A DNA stretch of 6,742 nt from Bacillota bacterium. Lineage in GTDB: Bacteria > Bacillota > Syntrophomonadia > Syntrophomonadales > Syntrophomonadaceae. The notes beneath the pieces are model-generated. The model was not told where the DNA came from, did no database searches, and worked only from the letters and a program-made list of their open reading frames with translations. Position numbers and translations under genes: made by a program. This document shows, piece after piece, positions 1 to 5,890 of the stretch; position 1 is the stretch's first letter; every line of letters begins with the position of its first letter. The DNA lies in assembly GCA_017861475.1 (NCBI GenBank), contig JAGFXV010000080.1, positions 1 through 6,742 on the forward strand, written 5' to 3'.

Positions 1-822
1 CTTGTTTATGGCAGTAGTCGTTACAAGTCCCATTTCTTCCATTAAAGAAGTTGTCCATTTGGCGGGTTTAATCGCCTGATCATACCTGGCCGCCAGCTTA
101 ATAGCCCCCAATTCAGGGATAATGCTGGCCAGATCGACCGGAATATCCACGTCCGGGACATTTTGAATAAATCCAAAAGGTATTTGCCGTTCGTCAGCTT
201 TATTCACCAGCATATCCAAGGCTGTTCCCCCGTCCTGGTTGTAGAATACGCCCCGGAAATCGAAAGGCGTATTGCAGGTAAAGCCTACAATCGAAAAACC
301 GCCTTCCTGGCAGGAACCTTCCACCAGCGCAGCTCCAAAATCTGTTCCCGGGGCCATTTTTTTGGCTGCTGCCATACCTTGCGGGCTTCTGGCCAATTGT
401 TCCATTTTGGCAAAAGCGTTTTGAATGTAAACAGGCTGCAAACCGGGCAGGTCTCCGCCGATTAAAAGCAAGGCATCTGCCAGGCGATCTTCACTGCCAT
501 CTTTCAGAATTTGGTCCGCGGCAAATTGGATGCACTCATCGAAAATCCCCCCCTGATCAGGGAAAACGCCCTTTATGGCATGCGGTTCGGGGAGGCGGTT
601 CAGAAATTCATTAAAGTAATTCCGGTCGCCGGTCTGGTTGTAACAGATCCATACATCCCCGCTATCTGCTGCGAGGCAAGCTTCAAGCACATCCAGTAAA
701 AAAGCCTCATAAAAATCCTTGGCTTCCTCGGGCGTCAATATGCCGCCTCTTTCAGTCGTCAACCTGGTTTTGATATCTCCAACTTTGGGTACTTTTGTGA
801 ACACAATAACGGCTTTGCGCAT
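1..822 (-). CDS. DUF2064 / TIGR04282-type GT-A fold glycosyl- or nucleotidyltransferase-like protein, 3' end cut by window edge
   Basis: The frame is open from ATG at 822 to the window edge, giving 274 residues without a stop. A GGAGG Shine-Dalgarno lies 7 bases before the ATG. The N-terminus reads FTKVPKVGDIKTRLT (residues 8-22), the family signature with the invariant KTRL. GGDLPGL (122-128) is the metal/nucleotide-binding loop, GGFSIVG (174-180) the family glycine-rich segment, and DVDIPVDL (224-231) the DVDTPEDL-like end of the domain. This fold belongs to the same GT-A nucleotide-diphosphate clan as MobA and CofC. Family members usually end soon after the DVD motif, at about 200-230 residues, but this one continues at least 43 more residues. 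It starts 21 bases after mobB and so is the fifth gene of the Moco-riboswitch operon. The family name (arsenosugar biosynthesis glycosyltransferase in some databases) does not establish a substrate. Function here is unknown; a role in cofactor or molybdoenzyme biology is inferred only from context. Confidence 0.85.
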   Translation of the reverse strand, partial: MRKAVIVFTKVPKVGDIKTRLTTERGGILTPEEAKDFYEAFLLDVLEACLAADSGDVWICYNQTGDRNYFNEFLNRLPEPHAIKGVFPDQGGIFDECIQFAADQILKDGSEDRLADALLLIGGDLPGLQPVYIQNAFAKMEQLARSPQGMAAAKKMAPGTDFGAALVEGSCQEGGFSIVGFTCNTPFDFRGVFYNQDGGTALDMLVNKADERQIPFGFIQNVPDVDIPVDLASIIPELGAIKLAARYDQAIKPAKWTTSLMEEMGLVTTTAINK

Positions 823-843
823 TTTCTTTCCTCCTCTAATCCA

Positions 844-1374
844 TCAATGCCCAGCGATCTTTTCGTCCCTAAAACGACGCGCATATTCAATAACAACATT
901 AGCGACTCCCTCGGCGTCATCAATGGAGTAGCAAGGAACACCGATTTCCCATGATATATCACTGGCAATAGCCAGCAGTTCTTCCGGTTCACACAGGAGT
1001 TCCGAGCTCACTTCCGACCTTGAGACCTCAATTTTAGGTTTGTTGCTGCGTTTAAATCCTTCGGTCAAAATGATATCTACCTCGGGCAGGGTGTCGATTA
1101 CTTCGTCCAGCGACTTTTCAACCTGCACCTTTTCGATGATGGCTACCTTTTCCGGCGATGATATGGCGACAACATCTGCTCCGGCCTGCGACATCTTCCA
1201 GGTGTCCTTGCCGGGATGATCCATCTCAAACTGGTGGGCATCGTGTTTGACAACGGCCAATTTGTAGCCTTTGGCTTTAATATTGCTGATCACTTTCTCC
1301 AGAAGAGTGGTTTTTCCGGAGCCCGATTTGGCTACAAAGGAAATAACCGGTGTATATAAATTCTTTTGGTCCAT
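844..1374 (-). CDS. mobB: MobB, molybdopterin-guanine dinucleotide biosynthesis GTPase
   Basis: This 176-residue protein has the usual length and layout of MobB, a GTP-binding accessory protein that works with MobA in forming the guanine dinucleotide form of Moco. Visible motifs are a Walker A loop AKSGSGKTT (15-23; the first P-loop position is Ala rather than Gly), the MobB signature VKHDAH (42-47) followed by HPGKDTWKMSQAGAD (53-67), and LTEGFKRS (103-110), equivalent to the family's EGyK region. It follows mobA after a 77-base gap and precedes the DUF2064 gene by 21 bases. The ATG at 1374 has a purine-rich GAGAGGG about 11 bases upstream, a rather long spacing, so this gene may be translated less efficiently than its neighbours. 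The assignment is firm. Family knowledge says MobB improves the reaction but is not essential in E. coli. Confidence 0.95.
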   Translation of the reverse strand: MDQKNLYTPVISFVAKSGSGKTTLLEKVISNIKAKGYKLAVVKHDAHQFEMDHPGKDTWKMSQAGADVVAISSPEKVAIIEKVQVEKSLDEVIDTLPEVDIILTEGFKRSNKPKIEVSRSEVSSELLCEPEELLAIASDISWEIGVPCYSIDDAEGVANVVIEYARRFRDEKIAGH

Positions 1375-1451
1375 TTCTGTTTCATCCCTCTCGTTTACTA
1401 TTTATCAAATATCTGTTTTTTACCGGTCAATCCGGGCAGCTTCAGCTTCAG

Positions 1452-2045
1452 TTACGCGCGTTTTCGCATGGCTAATAGAGTTTCATAATCCTCCGGTGTA
1501 TTCAGGTTATAAAAAACATCCCCGGTCTTACCGATGCCGGCCAGTTCCTGCTCCCCTATTTTCAACACCCTTACATTCTTATAGAACTGAAAAACCTGAC
1601 GAATTCCCGCTGCCAGGTATTGTTCGATCGCCTGAAGACAGGAGCGGGAATAGACTGCACATAAGGGTTCCCAGGAACCGTTAACCTCGGGGGCAATAAC
1701 GTCATAACCTTCATCCGTCCTGTTCAGAAGATATTTTGCCAGATCGGCACTAAATAAAGGCATATCCCCGGCAACGACAAACGAATAAGGATGGCTGGCA
1801 GCTTTGAGACCGGCATGAATGCCTCCCAAAGGCCCAAGCCCCGAAAATATATCCGGCACTTCAAGTGTTCCCTGGAGGTTATATTTATTGGATTGATTAC
1901 TGGCGATGATTATTTCGTCAGTTACTTTACCAAGTTCCTTAACCGTCCTCTCGATTAAAGTCTGTGTTTCTATGGACATCAAAGTCTTATCCTGGCCCAT
2001 TCTTGAGCTGCGTCCCCCCGCCAGTATGATGCCGCTCACTGTCAC
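1452..2045 (-). CDS. mobA: MobA, molybdenum cofactor guanylyltransferase
   Basis: MobA joins GMP from GTP to molybdopterin cofactor, producing the guanine dinucleotide cofactor used by DMSO-reductase-family enzymes. With the start chosen here the protein has 197 residues, the usual length. Motifs are LAGGRSSRMGQDKTL (8-22, nucleotide-binding LAGGxSxRMGxDK), GPLGGIHAGL (71-80), AGDMPL (92-97, metal-binding Asp), EPLCAVY (126-132) and NLNTPEDY (180-187), all in family order. The start is GTG at 2045: GGGGAGG sits 8 bases upstream. A longer frame opens with GTG at 2054, but that codon overlaps the Shine-Dalgarno and is unlikely. The gene begins 35 bases after the trigger-factor-like gene, consistent with one transcript. 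The AGDMP variant replaces the more usual CDMP with Gly-Asp-Met-Pro; the catalytic Asp is kept. Confidence 0.95.
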   Translation of the reverse strand: MTVSGIILAGGRSSRMGQDKTLMSIETQTLIERTVKELGKVTDEIIIASNQSNKYNLQGTLEVPDIFSGLGPLGGIHAGLKAASHPYSFVVAGDMPLFSADLAKYLLNRTDEGYDVIAPEVNGSWEPLCAVYSRSCLQAIEQYLAAGIRQVFQFYKNVRVLKIGEQELAGIGKTGDVFYNLNTPEDYETLLAMRKRA

Positions 2046-2053
2046 CCGGTTCA

Positions 2054-2060
2054 CCTCCCC
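2054..2060 (-). promoter_or_regulatory. Shine-Dalgarno that fixes the mobA start
   Basis: GGGGAGG is followed 8 bases later by GTG at 2045. The first GTG of the open frame (2054) shares its G with this element, so initiation at 2045 is preferred and shortens the protein by three residues. Confidence 0.75.
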
Positions 2061-2080
2061 AGATTCGCACAGGCGATTGA

Positions 2081-3433
2081 TTAGTTTAGATGTTTCGTAC
2101 CGGACTGCATGTCCCGGGGATCAAACATGGTAATTTTCGCATGATCCACCAGATACTGCGTTGCCTTATGCATTTTAAGCTCCAAAGTTATCCGCTCGAA
2201 CATCGGACCCACCTTTGTTTTTAGTTCCTCATAATCATTCGCATCCATGTTATACTGGCGGGCAAACTCAAATACCCCATTGCGCTGCTCTTCTTCATTA
2301 ATGTCAAATCCCATATCTTTAACCAATTTCTCGAGCAAGTATTCTATTTTCACGCTAAGTTGAGCATCAAGCCAGAAGTCCCGTTTGACCTCATCGAGGC
2401 TCTTGCCGATCATTTGCGCATACAATTCCAGATTACCGCCTTCAGCCTGAAGCTGTTGCAGGAATTGCTGCATTGTCGAGGTTGCTGACTCCATGACCAT
2501 AGATTCGGGTACCTGGATTTCTGAGGCTTCCACGGCTGCTTTCAATACAGTCCGTCTTACAAGCTCTTCCTGACGCTGGTCTGCGTTTTCGGAAAGCTTC
2601 TTTTTCAGCTCAGTGCGAAATTCATTTATGTCCCCGACATGGGCAACTTCGTTGAAAAAATATTCGTCCAATACCATTTCCTGAACTTCCTCGACCATTT
2701 TTATCCGTACATCGAAAACGCCGGTTTGGCCTGCCAGATCAGGTGCCGGGTGATTATCGGCGAATTTGATTTTAATCTGCAGCCGGTCACCTTTTTTGGC
2801 TCCGATCAACTGCTCTTCAAATCCGGGGATAAAAGAATCTTTTCCGATGATTACCTTCTCATCTTTGCCGCCTTGAAAATCATTACTGCCTGCCTTGCCT
2901 TCAAAATCGAAGGTAACCTGGTCTCCTTTGGCAGCAGGCATTTTCTTCTTGTCGATGAACTTGCGGTTGCGCCGGATTGTCTCCTGCAGGCTTCTTTCCA
3001 CATCATTGTCAGTCACTTCAGGAACCTGAGGCACGCTGACTTCCAGCCCTTCCAGGTTGCCAGGCATTACCTGCGGATAAAGCGGTACCATAACTTTAAC
3101 GGTTACCGGTTCTCCTTTAACCACGTAGCCTACCTCAATATCAGGTTCCCCCGACGTTTGCAGCTGCAGTTCCTCGACAGCGGCATAATATTTGTTGGGC
3201 ACAACAATATCCAGGGCTTCATTTAACAGAATTTCCAATCCGTAATTGGCCTCCACCACTGAACGCGGGGCGGTTCCTTTACGAAAACCCTGTATTTTAA
3301 GGTCCTTGACCACCTTTTTATAGGACTGCTCCAAACCTCTTTCCATCTCATCCGCATCGATTACAAATTCGAAATAGGCTTCACAGTTCTCTATCTTTTC
3401 CAGTTTTGCTTCCAGTCTCGCTTCCATTGCCAT
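2081..3433 (-). CDS. tig: Trigger-factor family chaperone / FKBP-type prolyl isomerase in a Moco operon
   Basis: This is a full-length trigger factor homolog (450 residues with the start chosen; E. coli TF has 432). The N-terminal ribosome-binding domain (about 1-115) contains GFRKGTAP (49-56), matching the ribosome-docking signature GFRxGxxP. The FKBP-like isomerase domain spans about 168-249, with GDQVTFDFEG and SFIPGFEEQLIGAKKGD (200-216). The rest (about 250-450) is the helical C-terminal chaperone cradle. It ends with MFDPRDMQSGTKHLN, a polar tail. Housekeeping tig normally lies next to clpP and clpX; here it lies 18 bases after a MOSC gene and 35 before mobA, so it is probably a paralog. 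Established parallel: trigger-factor-like PceT and CprT in Desulfitobacterium reductive dehalogenase operons act on redox enzyme precursors. By inference this one assists folding or holds apo-molybdoenzymes until cofactor is inserted. Whether the genome has a second tig cannot be seen here. Confidence 0.9.
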   Translation of the reverse strand: MAMEARLEAKLEKIENCEAYFEFVIDADEMERGLEQSYKKVVKDLKIQGFRKGTAPRSVVEANYGLEILLNEALDIVVPNKYYAAVEELQLQTSGEPDIEVGYVVKGEPVTVKVMVPLYPQVMPGNLEGLEVSVPQVPEVTDNDVERSLQETIRRNRKFIDKKKMPAAKGDQVTFDFEGKAGSNDFQGGKDEKVIIGKDSFIPGFEEQLIGAKKGDRLQIKIKFADNHPAPDLAGQTGVFDVRIKMVEEVQEMVLDEYFFNEVAHVGDINEFRTELKKKLSENADQRQEELVRRTVLKAAVEASEIQVPESMVMESATSTMQQFLQQLQAEGGNLELYAQMIGKSLDEVKRDFWLDAQLSVKIEYLLEKLVKDMGFDINEEEQRNGVFEFARQYNMDANDYEELKTKVGPMFERITLELKMHKATQYLVDHAKITMFDPRDMQSGTKHLN

Positions 3434-3440
3434 TACGATT

Positions 3441-3446
3441 CCTCCC
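3441..3446 (-). promoter_or_regulatory. Shine-Dalgarno that fixes the start of the trigger-factor-like gene
   Basis: GGGAGG lies 7 bases upstream of ATG 3433. The longer frame from ATG 3448 would place this element inside codons 1-3 and has only A/T-rich sequence upstream, so 3433 is preferred (450 rather than 455 residues). Confidence 0.75.
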
Positions 3447-3451
3447 ATTTT

Positions 3452-3901
3452 TCATTCATTCACTACTTTGACCGTATCGCCAATTTTAACCATTCCGCCC
3501 TGCAGTACCCGGGTGAAGATTCCTTCGGTTGGCATTACGCATGTGCCCACCTGCTGTTTGATGGCACAACCCTTGTTGTGGCATTCCTTGCCGATCTGGG
3601 TTACTTCCATCAGTGTTTCTCCCACCTTGAGACGGGTACCGATAGGCAGGGTGCATACGTCAATTCCATCCACCGTAATATTCTCAGCAAAATCGCCATA
3701 AAAAACATCGGCTCCCAAATTACGCATTTTTTCAAAACTGGATAACGACAATAGACTCACCTGCCGGTGCCAGTCACCAGCATGAGCATCAATCTCAATC
3801 CCATAGTTGGCTTTGAGATATGCCTCACCTACATCATGTTTCTTCTCCCCACGTTTTTCGGAAATATTTACCGCCAACACTTTAGCCTCTGTTGCACTCA
3901 T
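3452..3901 (-). CDS. Stand-alone MOSC domain protein
   Basis: This 149-residue single-domain protein belongs to the MOSC family (Moco sulfurase C-terminal domain), whose members bind Moco or carry sulfur for it, as in YiiM, YcbX and the C-terminus of Moco sulfurase. Visible motifs are IDAHAGDWHRQVSLLS (37-52, family GDaHag..HRqVsLl), GDFAENIT (69-76), LPIGTRLKVGE (85-95) and TQIGKECHNKGCAI (101-114). Cys107, or Cys112 or Cys121, is the candidate sulfur or cofactor ligand. CVMPTEGIFTRVLQGG (121-136) is typical of the clostridial short MOSC proteins. It is soluble, with no signal peptide. It is the first gene after the Moco riboswitch and starts the operon. AAAGGA lies 11 bases before ATG 3901, a moderate ribosome binding site. 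The family call is firm; the exact reaction is not known for this subgroup. Confidence 0.92.
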   Translation of the reverse strand: MSATEAKVLAVNISEKRGEKKHDVGEAYLKANYGIEIDAHAGDWHRQVSLLSLSSFEKMRNLGADVFYGDFAENITVDGIDVCTLPIGTRLKVGETLMEVTQIGKECHNKGCAIKQQVGTCVMPTEGIFTRVLQGGMVKIGDTVKVVNE

Positions 3902-3957
3902 GAATTGACCCGTCCTTTCAAAAATTCTTTCAATTCGTAGTTTTAACCTAAAAGTCC

Positions 3958-3997
3958 AAAAAAAATGCTTCTATATCATTTCGGAATACAGAAGCAT
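3958..3997 (-). terminator. Intrinsic terminator, expression platform of the Moco riboswitch
   Basis: On the minus strand ATGCTTCTGTATT (3997-3985) pairs with GATATAGAAGCAT (3977-3965) over 13 positions including two G-U pairs, with a 7-base loop, followed by eight consecutive T (3965-3958). It lies between the aptamer and the MOSC start. A competing hairpin AGCATA (4014-4009) with TATGCT (3998-3993) would remove the left arm of the terminator, and it touches the 3' strand of aptamer stem P1. This suggests cofactor binding favours termination (off switch), which is inferred. Confidence 0.85.
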
Positions 3998-4014
3998 ACA
4001 GGCCTATCTATGCT

Positions 4015-4120
4015 CTCCTTTCCGTAATTGAGGAGGTTGAAAGGTTTCCCCTGCAACCCTGTGGGCTGAAGCCCAGGCCGCATCCCCGTAGTATAACCCT
4101 TAGGGGACACGGCTCGGAGT
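4015..4120 (-). promoter_or_regulatory. Molybdenum cofactor (Moco) riboswitch aptamer
   Basis: The minus strand has the Moco RNA layout. The P1 closing pair is CTCC (4119-4116) with GGAG (4018-4015). The conserved 5' segment CTCCGAGCC is followed by a stem in which GCC (4113-4111) pairs with GGC (4079-4077) and TCCCC (4107-4103) with GGGGA (4087-4083). A GGGC-TTCA-GCCC hairpin (4074-4063) comes next. Then GGTTG (4058-4054) pairs with CAACC (4039-4035), with AGGG-GAAA-CCTT (4052-4041) at its tip, a GNRA tetraloop. The 3' segment TACGGAAAGGAG closes the fold. The extra hairpin after the GGC strand fits the Moco rather than the P3-less Tuco variant. The element was recognised from memory and folded by hand. 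It stands directly before an operon of MOSC, MobA and MobB, exactly the expected targets. Known members sense intact Moco (or Tuco) and repress cofactor synthesis. Confidence 0.88.
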
Positions 4121-4156
4121 ATATTTAATTCAAAGGTGATTCTCAACCTATTTGAT

Positions 4157-4173
4157 TGCAATAACCATGCCAA
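4157..4173 (-). promoter_or_regulatory. Candidate sigma-54 (-24/-12) promoter of the Moco operon
   Basis: TTGGCATGGTTATTGCA matches the sigma-54 consensus YTGGCACGNNNNTTGCW at all defined positions except one C to T. The invariant GG (4171-4170) and GC (4159-4158) are separated by exactly 10 bases. The predicted start of transcription near 4146 lies about 26 bases ahead of the riboswitch, which would leave the aptamer complete. If right, transcription needs a sigma-54 activator protein. Housekeeping-type alternatives overlap: TTGGCA-17-TAGGTT (4173-4145) with a poor -10, and TTGAGA-17-TATACT (4146-4118), which would start inside the aptamer. Confidence 0.6.
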
Positions 4174-4185
4174 TAGGCAAATCAT

Positions 4186-4221
4186 AAAAAACAAGTGCCA
4201 AACTGAGATTTTACGGCACTT
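4186..4221 (-). terminator. Inverted repeat followed by T run: second terminator, or activator site for the sigma-54 promoter
   Basis: AAGTGCC (minus 4221-4215) pairs with GGCACTT (4199-4193) around a 15-base loop, then G and six T (4191-4186). The stem is only 7 bp and the loop is large, so as a terminator it is weak to moderate. The two half-sites are 22 bp apart centre to centre, about two helical turns, and lie roughly 47-75 bases upstream of the predicted sigma-54 start, so it could equally be a binding site for a dimeric activator. Confidence 0.5.
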
Positions 4222-4274
4222 CTTAAAAACAACTTGTATCATTGCATTTTCAAATCAAAAATCCTTGTCCCATA

Positions 4275-4348
4275 ATGAGAAAAAGCTTTTAATATTGCAA
4301 TTAAAAAGCATCGGAAGTCCGTTGCAGACTTCCGATGCTTTTTCTCAT
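4275..4348. repeat. Outer inverted repeat framing the transporter terminator
   Basis: ATGAGAAAAAGC (4275-4286) is the exact reverse complement of GCTTTTTCTCAT (4337-4348). Between the arms lie an A/T-rich hairpin (TTTTAAT 4287-4293 with ATTAAAA 4300-4306) and the main terminator hairpin. The whole could fold as a three-way junction, sharing two bases of the terminator stem. No coding signal is seen in this stretch. Confidence 0.45.
4303..4343 (-). terminator. Strong terminator of the MFS transporter gene
   Basis: AAAAAGCATCGGAAGTC (4303-4319) and GACTTCCGATGCTTTTT (4327-4343) form a perfect 17-bp stem with a 7-base loop. In the minus direction the GC-containing stem ends in TTTTT, 27 bases after the transporter stop codon. 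The symmetrical A/T flanks allow termination in either direction. Confidence 0.9.
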
Positions 4349-4369
4349 ACATCAAACTTTACTTTAAAG

Positions 4370-5728
4370 TTAGGCCGCACGTTCTTCCGTTGCCAGTTGA
4401 TCCAGGGATTTGCCTTTGGTTTCTCTCTTTACGAACAACCAGGCCGCTATTGCGCCAACTAACGCCGGAATCACATAGAACATAAAAGACATTGAATAAC
4501 CCAGGTTCATTTGTATGATCATGCCAGCCACGATAGGTGCGCTGGCGCCACCGAGTCGTCCAAAAGCCTGACACCAGGAAACGCCTGTGTTTCTAAAATC
4601 GGTAGGATAGGACTCCGCCATCAAAGGCTGTACCGCAGTGATCGCGTAATTTACCGCAAAACCCAGGAATATGCACGCAGTCAGAATTGCGCCAAAGGAA
4701 CCGCCAATGTTTGCCATAATCACAACCGCCAGCGCTGCTACCACAAAACTAACCACCAGATTGGCTTTTCTTCCTACCCATTCAGCCACGAATCCGGTTG
4801 AGCAATTGGCTATGACCGCTGCTGCGTTCTGGGCTATCGCCAAACCATAGGCCGAGCTGAGTTTCAGGCCCTTTTCCAGCATCAATGAAGGAAGCCAGGC
4901 GTTGATGCCATAGACAATGAAGCAGCCACAGAAATACGTAATCCATATGGCGGCAGTAGCGATCCTGTACTCTTTACTGAACAAAGCCTTGGGACCGACC
5001 TGTTTGGGCGTGGGCGGAGAAACCAGATGGTTTGGATCTCTGAAGGTGGTTTTCCCGGTCGCCATTTTTTCAATATTTTCCAAAGCTTTAACCGCTTTTG
5101 CCTTATATCCCTTGTTGGCTAACCAATAGGTTGATTCCGGCATTTTAAAATAGAGAAAAATAGAATATAGCAGAGGAATGCCGCCAATTAAATAACAAAT
5201 TCTCCAACCGTGCAGAGGGACCAGCCATGTAGCGATAAGCCCTGCCAAAACCCATCCGACGATCATCCAGGCCATACCAAAAGTAATAAAAATAGCGCGT
5301 TTATTGGTGGGGGTGGACTCGGAGAATATCGTCGTCACCAGAGGGATGCAAGCCCCCAGCCCTAATCCGGCCAGTACACGGAATGTGGCAAACATAGCGA
5401 AACTATTGGAAAAATATATGGGAATGGTTAAAAGTGAATAGATAGCTATTGCCAGCGTAAGTGTTTTTCTTCGTCCAAATTTGTCCGATAGAATACCCGC
5501 CAGGGCACCGCCAATGATTAAACCGAAAAGGCTCCAGGAAGACAAACTGCCTTTTGCCACAGCGCTTAATCCCCACTCATTAGCAATTTGCGGCATAGTA
5601 TAGGAAACGATCATGTAATCGTAACCATCAAAGACCATGGCCATGCCAAGGAAAAAGAAAATCCACCAGGTAAATTTATTAACGCCAAATGAGTCAATTA
5701 CTTCAGATATGCTAAAGTTTTTTACCAT
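4370..5728 (-). CDS. MFS transporter, aromatic acid:H+ symporter-like (AAHS)
   Basis: This 452-residue protein has about 12 predicted membrane helices in two six-helix halves joined by a long cytoplasmic loop (about 210-255), the standard MFS layout in the cell membrane. DGYDYMIVSYTMP (34-46) in the first helix resembles the DGxD motif of the PcaK/BenK/MhpT group, where the Asp residues are needed for uptake of aromatic acids. GILSDKFGRRKT (78-89) is MFS motif A between helices 2 and 3. A degenerate copy, GFVAEWVGRKAN, sits between helices 8 and 9. MPESTYWLANKG follows helix 6, as in this and the sugar-porter families. The start is supported by AGGGGGA about 6-7 bases before ATG 5728. The gene is followed by its own strong terminator and preceded by a 206-base gap with candidate promoters, so it is probably transcribed alone. 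The substrate is likely an aromatic or other organic acid but cannot be read from the sequence. Confidence 0.88.
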   Translation of the reverse strand: MVKNFSISEVIDSFGVNKFTWWIFFFLGMAMVFDGYDYMIVSYTMPQIANEWGLSAVAKGSLSSWSLFGLIIGGALAGILSDKFGRRKTLTLAIAIYSLLTIPIYFSNSFAMFATFRVLAGLGLGACIPLVTTIFSESTPTNKRAIFITFGMAWMIVGWVLAGLIATWLVPLHGWRICYLIGGIPLLYSIFLYFKMPESTYWLANKGYKAKAVKALENIEKMATGKTTFRDPNHLVSPPTPKQVGPKALFSKEYRIATAAIWITYFCGCFIVYGINAWLPSLMLEKGLKLSSAYGLAIAQNAAAVIANCSTGFVAEWVGRKANLVVSFVVAALAVVIMANIGGSFGAILTACIFLGFAVNYAITAVQPLMAESYPTDFRNTGVSWCQAFGRLGGASAPIVAGMIIQMNLGYSMSFMFYVIPALVGAIAAWLFVKRETKGKSLDQLATEERAA

Positions 5729-5848
5729 TTATAATCCCCCTTCGGACTTATAACCAGGTATATAGGACTCTCAATCAGAATAATTGTTTGAACTTTGTTA
5801 AGAAAACCTAAAATCATTCTATCTTTACCGGATGACCCGGATAATCCA

Positions 5849-5865
5849 TGCAATACCCGTGGCGA
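5849..5865 (-). promoter_or_regulatory. Sigma-54-like element upstream of the MFS transporter
   Basis: TCGCCACGGGTATTGCA agrees with YTGGCACGNNNNTTGCW at 11 of 13 defined positions, including CACG and TTGCA with correct spacing, but the -24 GG is GC. The predicted start near 5838 gives a leader of about 110 bases. The damaged GG lowers confidence. Confidence 0.35.
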
Positions 5866-5890
5866 TATGGTGTGAAGGAGTTACCGCATC

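Noticed and set aside
163..699. Two plus-strand open frames of 100 and 62 codons
   Set aside because: They lie antisense inside the DUF2064 gene, have no ribosome binding sites and no recognisable motifs.
1376..1451. CCGG-ATTGA-CCGG hairpin between mobA and mobB as a terminator
   Set aside because: The stem is 4 bp and no T run follows in the minus direction; the operon likely continues through it.
2639..3226. Plus-strand open frame of 195 codons
   Set aside because: Antisense shadow of the trigger-factor-like gene, which has clear family motifs in the opposite strand.
3434..3448. ATG 3448 as start of the trigger-factor-like protein
   Set aside because: It would place the GGGAGG ribosome site inside the coding region; ATG 3433 is correctly spaced.
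4136..4462. Plus-strand open frame of 108 codons and minus-strand frame at 3976-4242
   Set aside because: Both run through the terminators, promoter and riboswitch region and have no protein-family features.
5747..5774. TTGAGA-16-TATAAG as a promoter just before the MFS transporter
   Set aside because: The start would fall at about 5740, on the ribosome binding site itself, leaving no leader.
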